A stretch of DNA of 64,000 nucleotides from Biomphalaria glabrata (taxonomy: Eukaryota > Mollusca > Gastropoda > Planorbidae), in the NCBI RefSeq assembly GCF_947242115.1, contig NC_074721.1:37400254-37464253 (forward strand), read 5' to 3'. Positions within the stretch are counted from its first letter, which is position 1. Every line of letters begins with the position of its first letter. Below are positions 33,076 through 44,479 of the stretch, in pieces. The position numbers were made by a program, and so were the translations under genes. The notes beneath the pieces were generated by a model, which did not search any database, had not been told where the DNA came from, and worked only from the letters and a program-made list of their open reading frames with translations.

Positions 33076-34000
33076 ATCACTAACCTATAGCATTAATTAT
33101 GTGCCTTTTCATCAAGTCTTCAAAATGTCATACCCAGTGCTCCACTTACTAAATACTAATATATACTAAATACTAATATATACTAAATACTAAATATACT
33201 AGGCTATATTATACATTCGAACAGAAGAAATAACAAGCGAAATATAAACATAACTTTTACAAAAATATCTAAGGAGATGAACTCCACATTTACAACTATA
33301 TCTTTCAATGATGTAGAATACTAGTAATAATTAACTAACTTTTTTTCGTCACGTTTCGTGTTTTGGTAGGTACAAGAAATACTTCTGTAACGTTTAAGAC
33401 GAGAATGGGCATGGGAGAAATAACGTAGGCCTACTCACAGTTTGTACTCGACAGACTGACAGAGTGTGATAACATAAGCTTTGTTATGACGAAACAGTGA
33501 CAAAACAAGCAAAACAAAAAGAAAAAAAAATCCTTTTTAAAAAAAAACATATCTACAGAGGAAAGAACTATATCTTATTTCCCTTATTTGATGTCAAAGA
33601 AAATAATTAATTACCAATAATTAATTGACAAATTTTTTTTTATTGATTCACGTTTTGTTAGCTACACCAATTAATTGTTTGAAGTATCAACTTGATCGGA
33701 GAAAGCGTTAGTGAGGAATTGCGTTGGGACTAAACCCAACAAATTTAGCCATTTGTGTGAATACTGAAGGATAAGTTTCTCTTGTTGGTATAAAACAAAA
33801 TAATTAATTACCAGTAATTAATTGATTCATTGGTTACTTTAAAAAAAAAAATCATTTCTTGGCTATGCCAGTGAATAATTGTGTAAAGTTTCAACTTGAT
33901 CCGAGAACGGGTGTGGGAGAAATAACGTGTACACACTTTTTACCCGAGAGACGGACAGACAGACAGACTGACTTAGTTGATATAAGTTTTGTACAAATGA
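33076..34000. repeat. Three further CTGTCTGTC dispersed repeats
   Basis: Minus-orientation copies lie at about 33335-33480, 33590-33735 and 33795-33990. Each has AATTAATTA DNA, a TGATTCATG-like block, a TGTAAAGTTTCAACTTGATC core and, in two of them, a GACAGACAGAC end. A TACTAAATACTAATATA repeat lies at 33150-33200. Confidence 0.7.
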
Positions 34001-34450
34001 TAAAAAGTAAAGGTAAGTCTACAAGGAAGAGACAGAATAAATGCGAAAAGAAAATGGAAATTCGCTGAAGACTGCAAGATCCAAGTCTCCAACCACTTCA
34101 AACCTACTTTAAAGTAGGTCAACATAGCGTCTTTAGAAAAATTAATGTTGCGCTCAAAAAATTACAGATATTCCATCGAATGATGATAGCATCACCATTG
34201 TATTTGTAAGTACCTTTTTTTTAAGGAGAAAGACACTAAGTACCATCAATGAGAAAATGCTTTTAACGAAAACAAAACTAAAACTCTCTAGTCTATATAA
34301 ATGTACACTCGAATTAATCAATTAGAAACTGTCAGGTGTTTAGCAAACTGTTGCCCCACCTCCTTAGTTCAATATGTACATCAGTGAATCTTTAACTTTG
34401 ACGAGTGACTCTCCCTTAGACCAAAACATTAACGTTCATTTCTCTCTAGA

Positions 34451-35030
34451 ATGTCTACTGATGATAATGATGGTAATGATGATGATCATGACTATGGCGA
34501 TGATGGTGATGAACATAATGATGAGATGACTATGGGGATGATGGTGATGGAGACGATGATGATGGTAATGATGATGATGATTGTAATGATGACGATGGTG
34601 ATGAAGAGGAAAATGATGGTAATGATGATGTGGAGGAGGAGGGTGATGATGATGATGAAGAAGAAGATCATGAAGGGGGTGATGGTAATAACAATGACGA
34701 TGATGTTGATGATGACAATGATGATAATGATGATGATGGGGAGGAGGATGATGATGACGATGATGATGATGATGAAGATGAGGAGGGGGAGGATGATGAT
34801 GATGATGATGAAGATGAGGAGGGGGAGGTGGAGGATGACGATGATGATGATGAAGATGAGGACGGGGAGGAGGAGAAGGATGACGAAGATGATTATGATG
34901 ATTATGATGATGATGATGATGATGATGATGAAGATGATGATAAGGGGGAGAAGGAGGAGGAGGAGGACGATGAGGATGATGATGAAGATGATAATGATGA
35001 TGATGATGATGATGAAGATAAACCTTGCAT
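34451..35030. repeat. GAT/GAG trinucleotide-rich low-complexity tract
   Basis: About 580 bases are built from GAT, GAG and GAC triplets. Each frame stays open for long distances: Asp/Glu-rich, Met-rich and, on the other strand, Ile-rich. This is the expected artefact of a purine-pattern triplet repeat, so I do not call a gene. Confidence 0.9.
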
Positions 35031-35386
35031 TGGGACCTACAAAAAAATACATTGAAAAATATTTCAAATGTAGTCTATTACTTCTTAATGTAAAAAATAA
35101 GATGTAATTAATCTGAGAATTAGTCATTACTATGTAAATTTAACAATAGACTTGACATTTACGATATACGAAGTGGACAAAATAAATCTCTTTAAACAAG
35201 TTTTTTTTTTTGTGTTTGTTCAAATGTTTAAACTAATCCCATTGTAATCAGATATTTGAGTGAATCTGTTGAAATAGTTCTGAACCGTTCATCTCAAACT
35301 CAATATTCCACTGTTAAAAAATCAGACGTACTGAGAAGCTACCTATGCGTAATCCTATTACTTTAGCATGAGACACACCAAAACAC
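35031..35386. other. Non-coding, no feature recognised
   Basis: AT-rich DNA between the GAT tract and a hAT-like element. I see no coding or repeat signal. Confidence 0.5.
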
Positions 35387-35908
35387 GGGGCCGGCTTTAC
35401 AATCTGAAGGGCTCACTTTTTAATGGATGCTTGCGAGGCCCCTCTTCTAATATTTAAAAAAATATTACAACTATTACTATAAATTAGATCATTATATCAA
35501 CATTTATTATGCAACTAGCATAGGAAGCCACTCAAATGCTTTAGGTGCCATCGAGCTAATTAAAACTACGTCAGGACTACGCTACATGTTAACCCTTTAA
35601 AATAGTATGCAATTAACATGTTAACCCTTTAAAATAGTATGCAATTAACATGTTAACCCTTTAAAATAGTATGCAATTAACATGTTAACCCTTTAAAATA
35701 TTATGCAACTAACATAGGAAGCCACTCAAATGCTTTAGGCGCCATCGTGCTAATTAAAATTACGTCAGGAGTACGCTACACGTTAACCCTTTGAGTCCTA
35801 CATCTTTAAAAGCCAGTGGCATGAGCCATGACCGATAAAGATATGCTAAATGCAAATTGCGGGGTCCCTGCATAGCAATTGGTAAAGTTGACCTAAGGCT
35901 GGCCCTGC
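35387..35908. mobile_element. hAT-like element carrying an internal minisatellite
   Basis: The ends CGGGGCCGGCTTTAC and inverse AAGGCTGGCCCTG resemble the CAGGGCCGGCC family at 9397 and 22737. Inside, a 32-bp unit (CATGTTAACCCTTTAAAATA and on) repeats about 4 times at 35586-35705. It is bracketed by two copies of an 80-90 bp block (GGAAGCCACTCAAATGCTTT, near 35523 and 35717). The target duplication is not clear. Confidence 0.6.
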
Positions 35909-36254
35909 CTACCTACTACATTTATACATTAATTATGTGCATGAGTGCCCGCACTTGCACCCCCCCCCTGGATTCTCAGCAGTCCAATTTTTTTTTCACC
36001 ACCAGATCAATTAAAATCTAAGTAGCATCTGAAAAAGTAGTGCTTCCACTGGTGACTGGAGTACAGTAGTAGTAGACTAGCCTAGGCTTATCAGGAATTG
36101 ATAGCTGCAATGACCTCTCCAAATTCTGAGTAACCAAATTTTAACCAGTTTTTTTTTTTACACCTTCTAATCAATGAACTTCTGCTAGGAAGCAACTTAA
36201 TTAACATGTAGTGCTTCCGGCTTCCATGAAAAAAAAAGTTAATAAGGGTAAGCT

Positions 36255-37768
36255 TGTGACGATACGAAACTTGCATGCAAAAGTTCATTTGAGTTTTTCC
36301 CAGCAAACCGTGAGAAACTTTAATTTTTAACTTAAACAATTATTTTCTTGTCCACCCATAACTAATTTCTTGTAGGATTTATCCCCCCTCGCACGTTTCT
36401 CACGGGACGAATCTCGACGTAAAACATTAACTAGCTTCTCTAGGGCTAACTTTTAATTTTGACCGCTGGACAGGTGACCCACACACACAATATTCGCTTC
36501 ACCTGCGCTACGCGCTGCGGACTAATAACTTTTCACACCTATTTCTCCCCCCCTCCCCCCCCCCCCCCCGCAGAATACGCATCGCTCTAAGAATAGCGTT
36601 GCAATCGGGCTGGACAGATACATATTCGCTTAAGACTTTACTCCCACGGTAGGCAACGAATATTGACCATAAATCTGACCTGACGCCTGACATCTCCGGT
36701 ACATCGATACATGTGAGAAAATCAGTTAGCTTTCTTCCCCACCCGGTAAACGAAAAGTCCCATCTATATATATATAGAGAGACCCAAACATTCTAAGTTA
36801 GGCCCGCTAGGATTCATACAGTCTCCTCTGTTAGGAAGTTTAGTTGTGAGGTTTCATTAGGGACAAACGGCCTGGTTGCTACCCCTGATTGCTACCCCTG
36901 ATTGCTACCCCTGATTGCTACCCCTGATTGCTACCCCTGGTTACTACACACGATTGCTACAACTACCAGATCTCCATAGAAAGCTGAAACCGAGGCAGAC
37001 CACACCAGATACACCCCCCCCCAATTACATACCTGTTAGCAAGAAGGCATTGCCTACTGTCCTTGGCCCTAACATATTGCCCAGTGTCCACAGTGCCCTA
37101 TACTGCCCAGTATCATCTGCCCAGTACCCGGCCCAAACTGTCCACTGCCCAATAGTTATTGCCTAATGCCGACAGACTAGAGCAACCTTCGCAGCAGAAG
37201 ATAAACTGGTGTTGCGTTAGCACGGCTCTCTACGAGTTAGAGATCACAGCTGGGAGATCGTCCCACTACAACTTAGTCTGCAGCACCAACCATCTCTATT
37301 GCTAAACAGGCAGCGGCCTCACCCTAGAGCCAGTTTGCCTAAAGCAAAGAGAACATCTCGAGCCGACGTCCTAAGACAGAGCCGGATGACTCATCCTTCT
37401 GAGTGCCAGTCCTACGACCGCCAGAAGACGACCCACGGGCTAGCAGATAAGAAAATAAGTAGCAGACATAGGAACATTCTTCTCCTCCAATCACTCAATA
37501 ATTAGCAATCCATGATGAGCAGTTATTTTAGATATTAGCACCTTTACTTCTTTTATTTTCTTAATTATAATTTTATTTGATCACTTTCCTTTGTAAACTT
37601 TCATTCATTAAATTATTCTTATTTATGAACTTATAATATTGGTCTGTTCTTACTGCTAGTTGCGGTGTGCCTGTACAAAATCTTATATGTGAGCGGGATA
37701 AAATTAATAAAATTTCCCCTAGACATAAAGAAACAAGCCAAATAATAACTAATTAACATCTCGTCACA
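36255..37768 (+). repeat. Left LTR
   Basis: The boundary is set by the TGTGACG...CGTCACA inverted ends, the AAGCT duplication and comparison with the right LTR. Two short open frames inside are repeated identically in the other LTR and are not genes. Confidence 0.95.
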
Positions 37769-38137
37769 TATAAATGGGGGCCCGTCCGGGGATCTGAAAC
37801 TAGAATCCTTTATTAGACAGGCACAGGCATACAGCAGTAGAACTTTCCTATATCTAATATACTTTCATTATCTTAAAGTAACGGATTGCAAACGGAGTGA
37901 TGAGTGTTGCTAGAGTCTTTATTTTATATCTATTTTACTTTAGATGTTATCACGTATTAACTTAGTATAATATTATTATTTGTGGTTATTTTAAGTTGCA
38001 TCACTGTACTTAATATTGTATTATTATCACGGGCAACGTGGTTGTTTCATACGGGCTTCATAGAACGCTCTTACTTCAGTAATATCCCTCCTTTTAGTCT
38101 TATTAGTTTCCCATTTTATTTCTCTCATACATAAATA

Positions 38138-41100
38138 ATGGCCAGCAATACAAGATCCAAGACTGACTCTGACAGAAAACTCAAAATACAAGAGTTGACA
38201 GAGACGGCGGCATTGTTAGAATTAGAAGGGAAAGATCGCTCTGACTACATCCGACAAAAGTTGGATGAGTGGGAATTAGAGGAGAGGGTAGCCCGGGAAC
38301 GGGAATTTGAGTTAGCAAGAGATAAAGAAAAACATGAGCACGAGTTAGCCATGGAGCGGGAGAGACAGGCAACTGAGAGAGCTAGAATAGCTCAAGAGAA
38401 TGAGACGGCTCGCACAGTCGCTGATTCTCAGCCTGCTAGCCCAGCTTCCAGCCAAGGGTCCTCAAATAACTCACCCAACATCCCCTTCGAGCCCTTCGAT
38501 GAGAAGAGCGAAAGTGTTGAAGTTTATTTAACACGATTTGAAGAGGTGGCACGCTATTATAGCTTGCCCAAGGATAGGTGGTGTTTTAGACTAGCTCAAT
38601 GCCTTAGAGGCAAAGCTTATGAGGCTTACACAAAGCTCCCCTCATACCAACGGGAGGACTTTGAAGCACTATTGGTTCAATTTGAGCTAACCTCTGATTC
38701 ATACCATAAGAAGTTTCGAGGGTCCCGCCTTGAGCGCAAAGAAACGTATGTCAATCTTTGCGACAGGCTGGACAAATACCTCGGAAAATGGCTAGCCCTA
38801 AGCAAAATGCCCGAAACGTTTGAAGGTCTTAGAAACCTTATTCTGGCTGAGCAGCTTCGAGACTGCCTAACGCAGGAAACTCGAATATATGTCAATGAGC
38901 AACAGGTGATTGACCCTTCTGACATTGCAATTGCTGCAGACCGATATTTAGCTGCCAGACGTGACACTAAGACAAAGACGGAAGACTCAAAGCCCCAAGC
39001 AAGCACAAATAAAGCTAACTCCCACCAAGGGAAAAACAATCCACCCAACCACAAAAACAACCAGGCCGTTCATCCTCGCCCCAATACCCCGAACCCTGCT
39101 AATTATAGATCTTCTCACCCGCCCCCTAAACAATGGTGTAATTTCCATAAAATTAACTCGCACGACACTAAAGACTGTCGGAGCAGAGGTAAGCCCACCC
39201 ATACTCTAAATAGTATACGCAATCCTGCACCGAGTGATGCTGAAGCCCTCGTCTTGGCCGCAGTTAGCGCTCAGTCAGGTGAGTCTCCTCATCCCCCAAG
39301 TGTCGAAAAGGCGCTGGTCAACGGGAGAGCTGTGACTTGTCTCAACGACACAGGTTGCTTGGTGGAAGCTGTAGTTCGGGAGTCATTGGTAAGCCCGAGT
39401 GACTACATCGAGGAGACTACCCAAATCCAAACAGTTGATTTGGAGAGTCCGCCCAAGACTCTACCTATGGCTCTCATAAATGTAGAGTCAAAATATGTCC
39501 GCGGTCGCATCAAAGCGATTGTGATGAAATCCCCAGCCTATGATCTCATATTAGGCTGCCGATACGTGTTTCTAGGAACACCACCATACCCCAGCGTCTC
39601 TGCACCTGTTCTCACCAGATCACAGGTACAAGTGGAAGAATCTGACTCCCTCAAAGTCAATACCATTCCCACTGAGATTAGGGAAGCTCAGAAGCAAGAC
39701 CCCTCGCTTCAAAAATATCTTAGGTTCGCCCAAGAAGGTGAACCCGCCCTTGGCAAGGTACAATTCTTCTTTAAAACAGGGCTACTATATCGACGAGGTA
39801 AAGAACCAGATGCCTGCAACCAGCTGGTTGTGCCCAAACCGTACAGGGAGCAGGTTATGCAAACAGGTCATGCCTCCTCTTTAAGTGCCCATCAAGGTCA
39901 GAGCTCGACCCTCAACAGGATCCGATTCCATTACTTCTGGCCTGGCATGACCGAAAACATCAAACGATATGTCGCCTCATGTCCACAGTGCCAAAAGTTG
40001 TCACCAAAGAATCGCATTCCGCCCGTTCCTCTGGGAAAAACCCCTTTGATCGAAACTCCGTTTAAACGAGTATCTGTGGACATACTTGGTCCCCTACCCC
40101 GCACGAAGAAAAGAAACGCCTACATTCTTTGTGTCATATGTCAAGCATCAAGATGGCCAGAGGCCGCCCCTTTGTCAAGCATAGACTCTAAACATGTGGC
40201 TGAAGCTCTGTTCAATATGTTCACTCGGATAGGCTTTCCCGAAGAGATATTAACAGACAATGGTTCTCAGTTCACAGGGAAGTTAATGAAGGAGGTGTAT
40301 GCTCTCTTTAATGCAAAACATCTCCGGTCTTCGGTATACCACCCCCAAGCAAATGGTCTTGTAGAACGGTTCAATCACACTTTGGTAACGATGCTTAAAC
40401 GCCTCATCGATGATAAACCAGAAGAGTGGGACAATTACCTACCTGCTGCTTTATTCGCATACCGAGAGGTACCTCACGCCAGTCTAGGGTATTCGCCATA
40501 CCAGATCATCTTTGGATCTCATCCCCGTGGCCCACTAGAAATCCTAAAACAAACTTGGACCAAAGATCAACTCAACGATGAAGTCAAAACGGTGTCCAAA
40601 TATGTGAAGGACCTCCAAGAAAGGCTACAAGACATACGGTCCCTGGCTAGAAGCAACCTCATCAAGGCACGTAAGAGACAAGAGAAATACTACAACAGGA
40701 GGGCTAAAGAACGGTCACTCAACGTCGGAGATAAGGTTCTCTTGTTACTGCCCAAGAACACAAACAAGTTACAGATTTGTTGGCAAGGCCCATTCGAGGT
40801 GCTGAAAAAGGTATCACCCACTAACTACGTCATTAAAGTCGGTCGCAAGGAGAAGTCTTATCACGTGAACCTCCTCAAGCACTACTTAGAGAGGCCTTCA
40901 CAAGCGGACCCTCCCCGAGACTTGATGGCTATAGCGGTGGCAGAGGATGTGAAAGAACCCAAAGACCTAGTGGAGTACCCCCTCCATGCAGTGGAGACAC
41001 ACGAGAACGTCACCATTAGTCCACAGCTAGACGCCGAGCAAACGGCCGAGGTCAAATCTATACTGGGGGAGTTCCATGACGTCTTGTCGGATAAGCCTGG

Positions 41101-42469
41101 CAGAACATCGCTTGAGCGGTTTTCGATGAAGCTGTTAAGTGCTGAGCCCATAAAAGTAAAGGCCTACCCTTTACCTCACGCAAAAGCTGAGGTCATCAAA
41201 CAAGAGGTGGAAGAGCTTCTAAAAGCTGGAATTATAGCGCCTTCGGTCTCTCCATACAACGCTCCAGTGGTGCTAGTTCGGAAGCCAGATGGAGGCCATC
41301 GCATGTGCATTGATTTTCGACGCCTCAATGCAGTGGCTGAATTCCAAGCGGAGCCTCTTCCAGACCCAGCCACAATTTTTGCCAACTTAAGTCACGCTAG
41401 GTATTTTAGCAAATTTGACTTAAGCCGAGGGTACTATCAAATAGAAGTTGAGCCAGAATGCAGACCTTTGTTAGCTTTTAGCACCCCACAAGGGCACTAT
41501 GAATTTCAAACGGTCCCCTTTGGTCTGAATAACTCGTCTAGCGTGTTCACGCGCATGATGAGAAAGCTATTAGCTCCCATCGAAAGTCCAGGCATCCAAA
41601 ATTTCATAGATGATATTCTGATCGCCACGGAGACCTGGTCCGAACACATAGCTCTCATCTCCTCCCTCTTGCTAAGGCTCCGCGAGACGGGTCTAACTGC
41701 TCGGCCCTCCAAATGTCTCATCGGTTTCACAAGACTCAAGTTCTTAGGCCATGTCATTCAAGAAAACCAGCTCATGCCAGACGAAGAAAAGGTTGCTCAA
41801 TTACTCGAGGCTCCCAGGCCGATCACAAAAACCGGAGTGAGATCATTCCTCGGTATGTGTGGTTACTATCAAAAATTCATCCCACACTTCAACTCTATCG
41901 CTGCCCCACTGTCAGATCTAGCAAAAAAGGATCGACCAGACAAGGTGACATGGAATGAGGAATGTGAACTCGCATTCCAACGACTCAAGGAATGCCTTAC
42001 TTCATCACCAGTGCTCAAGCTACCTGACCTATCCCGCACTTTCGTGTTGAGGACAGACGCCAGTGGCTCTGGCCTGGGCGCAGTTCTGATGCAAACTGCC
42101 GAAGGATCCGGTGACACACTTTTTCCAGTAGCTTATGCAAGCCGTAAGCTGAACCAGGCAGAATCCAACTACGCCACAATAGAGCTAGAATGCCTGGCAC
42201 TGGTGTGGGCGATAGAGAAATTCCAGGCATTCTTATATGGAAAGCACTTCACTCTGCAAACTGACCATAAGCCGTTATCTTACTTATCCTCCAGCAAGCA
42301 CCTAAATGCCAGACTTATGAGATGGTCTTTGCTATTGCAACCATACTCCTTCCAGGTTGAACATGTTCCTGGAAATGAAAATGCAGCGCCTGATTTCCTC
42401 AGTCGGCACTGCGTTCTTGAGCCCACAGGCCTCAATGGGTACCACCCCTCAGTAAATTTAAACAATTAG
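38138..42469 (+). CDS. Gag-pol polyprotein of the LTR element (1443 aa)
   Basis: Domain order: a charged coiled-coil N-terminus (about 10-95), a SCAN-like gag capsid region (about 115-275), a Cys/His region (WCNFHKINSHDTKDC), protease with DTG near 404, integrase zinc finger HX(n)H-CPQCQ (near 580-640) and integrase core (DILGPLP, TDNGSQFTG, NGLVERFNH, about 640-760). Next come reverse transcriptase (RKPDGGHRMCIDFRRLN, FIDDIL near 1156) and RNase H (TDASGSGLGAVL near 1305, then HKPLSYLSS). Integrase before reverse transcriptase is the Gmr1-type order within Ty3/gypsy. It supplies the element's own replication functions. I see no envelope or host-gene cargo. Confidence 0.95.
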   Translation: MASNTRSKTDSDRKLKIQELTETAALLELEGKDRSDYIRQKLDEWELEERVAREREFELARDKEKHEHELAMERERQATERARIAQENETARTVADSQPASPASSQGSSNNSPNIPFEPFDEKSESVEVYLTRFEEVARYYSLPKDRWCFRLAQCLRGKAYEAYTKLPSYQREDFEALLVQFELTSDSYHKKFRGSRLERKETYVNLCDRLDKYLGKWLALSKMPETFEGLRNLILAEQLRDCLTQETRIYVNEQQVIDPSDIAIAADRYLAARRDTKTKTEDSKPQASTNKANSHQGKNNPPNHKNNQAVHPRPNTPNPANYRSSHPPPKQWCNFHKINSHDTKDCRSRGKPTHTLNSIRNPAPSDAEALVLAAVSAQSGESPHPPSVEKALVNGRAVTCLNDTGCLVEAVVRESLVSPSDYIEETTQIQTVDLESPPKTLPMALINVESKYVRGRIKAIVMKSPAYDLILGCRYVFLGTPPYPSVSAPVLTRSQVQVEESDSLKVNTIPTEIREAQKQDPSLQKYLRFAQEGEPALGKVQFFFKTGLLYRRGKEPDACNQLVVPKPYREQVMQTGHASSLSAHQGQSSTLNRIRFHYFWPGMTENIKRYVASCPQCQKLSPKNRIPPVPLGKTPLIETPFKRVSVDILGPLPRTKKRNAYILCVICQASRWPEAAPLSSIDSKHVAEALFNMFTRIGFPEEILTDNGSQFTGKLMKEVYALFNAKHLRSSVYHPQANGLVERFNHTLVTMLKRLIDDKPEEWDNYLPAALFAYREVPHASLGYSPYQIIFGSHPRGPLEILKQTWTKDQLNDEVKTVSKYVKDLQERLQDIRSLARSNLIKARKRQEKYYNRRAKERSLNVGDKVLLLLPKNTNKLQICWQGPFEVLKKVSPTNYVIKVGRKEKSYHVNLLKHYLERPSQADPPRDLMAIAVAEDVKEPKDLVEYPLHAVETHENVTISPQLDAEQTAEVKSILGEFHDVLSDKPGRTSLERFSMKLLSAEPIKVKAYPLPHAKAEVIKQEVEELLKAGIIAPSVSPYNAPVVLVRKPDGGHRMCIDFRRLNAVAEFQAEPLPDPATIFANLSHARYFSKFDLSRGYYQIEVEPECRPLLAFSTPQGHYEFQTVPFGLNNSSSVFTRMMRKLLAPIESPGIQNFIDDILIATETWSEHIALISSLLLRLRETGLTARPSKCLIGFTRLKFLGHVIQENQLMPDEEKVAQLLEAPRPITKTGVRSFLGMCGYYQKFIPHFNSIAAPLSDLAKKDRPDKVTWNEECELAFQRLKECLTSSPVLKLPDLSRTFVLRTDASGSGLGAVLMQTAEGSGDTLFPVAYASRKLNQAESNYATIELECLALVWAIEKFQAFLYGKHFTLQTDHKPLSYLSSSKHLNARLMRWSLLLQPYSFQVEHVPGNENAAPDFLSRHCVLEPTGLNGYHPSVNLNN

Positions 42470-42550
42470 ATTAGGCAACAACAAAGCTCAAATGAAACTT
42501 GTATGCAAGCAGTATTAGTATTCTGCGAATACTTTTTAAGTGGGTGGGTA

Positions 42551-44062
42551 TGTGACGATACGAAACTTGCATGCAAAAGTTCATTTGAGTTTTTCCCAGC
42601 AAACCGTGAGAAACTTTAATTTTTAACTTAAACAATTATTTTCTTGTCCACCCATAACTAATTTCTTGTAGGATTTATCCCCCCTCGCACGTTTCTCACG
42701 GGACGAATCTCGACGTAAAACATTAACTAGCTTCTCTAGGGCTAACTTTTAATTTTGACCGCTGGACAGGTGACCCACACACACAATATTCGCTTCACCT
42801 GCGCTACGCGCTGCGGACTAATAACTTTTCACACCTATTTCTCCCCCCCTCCCCCTCCCCCCCGCAGAATACGCATCGCTCTAAGAATAGCGTTGCAATC
42901 GGGCTGGACAGATACATATTCGCTTAAGACTTTACTCCCACGGTAGGCAACGAATATTGACCATAAATCTGACCTGACGCCTGACATCTCCGGTACATCG
43001 ATACATGTGAGAAAATCAGTTAGCTTTCTTCCCCACCCGGTAAACGAAAAGTCCCATCTATATATATATAGAGAGACCCAAACATTCTAAGTTAGGCCCG
43101 CTAGGATTCATACAGTCTCCTCTGTTAGGAAGTTTAGTTGTGAGGTTTCATTAGGGACAAACGGCCTGGTTGCTACCCCTGATTGCTACCCCTGATTGCT
43201 ACCCCTGATTGCTACCCCTGATTGCTACCCCTGGTTACTACACACGATTGCTACAACTACCAGATCTCCATAGAAAGCTGAAACCGAGGCAGACCACACC
43301 AGATACACCCCCCCCCAATTACATACCTGTTAGCAAGAAGGCATTGCCTACTGTCCTTGGCCCTAACATATTGCCCAGTGTCCACAGTGCCCTATACTGC
43401 CCAGTATCATCTGCCCAGTACCCGGCCCAAACTGTCCACTGCCCAATAGTTATTGCCTAATGCCGACAGACTAGAGCAACCTTCGCAGCAGAAGATAAAC
43501 TGGTGTTGCGTTAGCACGGCTCTCTACGAGTTAGAGATCACAGCTGGGAGATCGTCCCACTACAACTTAGTCTGCAGCACCAACCATCTCTATTGCTAAA
43601 CAGGCAGCGGCCTCACCCTAGAGCCAGTTTGCCTAAAGCAAAGAGAACATCTCGAGCCGACGTCCTAAGACAGAGCCGGATGACTCATCCTTCTGAGTGC
43701 CAGTCCTACGACCGCCAGAAGACGACCCACGGGCTAGCAGATAAGAAAATAAGTAGCAGACATAGGAACATTCTTCTCCTCCAATCACTCAATAATTAGC
43801 AATCCATGATGAGCAGTTATTTTAGATATTAGCACCTTTACTTCTTTTATTTTCTTAATTATAATTTTATTTGATCACTTTCCTTTGTAAACTTTCATTC
43901 ATTAAATTATTCTTATTTATGAACTTATAATATTGGTCTGTTCTTACTGCTAGTTGCGGTGTGCCTGTACAAAATCTTATATGTGAGCGGGATAAAATTA
44001 ATAAAATTTCCCCTAGACATAAAGAAACAAGCCAAATAATAACTAATTAACATCTCGTCACA
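42551..44062 (+). repeat. Right LTR
   Basis: It matches the left LTR throughout, apart from a C-run near 42843-42863. AAGCT follows directly as the target duplication. Confidence 0.95.
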
Positions 44063-44479
44063 AAGCTATTATTGTAACAAACAAGAATAGGCAAATTTGT
44101 AGTTCATATCCGACCATGTGCACTTTATTAGAGGCTTGCAATTCAATATTCTATAGCACTTAAGTGTCGTGACGATTTGTTTTCATTTGCACATGATTAT
44201 AGTTATCATTATATTAAGTAAAGGCCTAGAATACGATACAAGTTTTTGTTTTTTTTTTCCTTGGAGGAAAAATCTTTGCAACATATGTCTTCCGATTTGA
44301 TATATGTGAAAGTTGTTGTTTTTTTTTAAACAAGAGTCCAGTTAATGTGGTACATGCATTTACATCTTCCAAAGTTGCGGTCATTGTTAGCGCAGGTTAA
44401 ACAGGTTAACGCGTCCACCAGTTTACGATAGAAGAGATATAAGAAAGTTCTTCCCATATGTCATCTGAGTTAAAACGTT

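Larger units (their letters stand above)
36255..44062 (+). mobile_element. LTR retrotransposon, Ty3/gypsy, Gmr1-like, looks whole
   Basis: The LTRs are 36255-37768 and 42551-44062, each about 1.5 kb. They begin TGTGACG and end CGTCACA. They appear identical except for a C-run, so the insertion is young. A 5-bp target duplication AAGCT flanks it (36250-36254 and 44063-44067). A primer-binding site resembling a tRNA-Pro complement (TGGGGGCCCGTCCGGGGA) starts at 37775. A purine-rich tract (AAGTGGGTGGGT) precedes the right LTR. One gag-pol frame occupies the interior, with no envelope gene. The LTRs carry a 13-bp tandem unit (TTGCTACCCCTGA), about five times. The copy looks whole. Confidence 0.95.

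Noticed and set aside
34451-35127. Long Asp/Glu-rich, Met-rich and Ile-rich open frames on both strands
   Set aside because: They are produced by a GAT/GAG triplet repeat that stays open in every frame. No start context, domain or splice support.
36915-37505. Two short open frames inside the left LTR, identical in the right LTR
   Set aside because: They are LTR sequence with no recognisable protein; their identity reflects LTR duplication, not gene conservation.
38181-42465. Many minus-strand frames across the LTR element interior
   Set aside because: They are shadows of the single plus-strand gag-pol frame.
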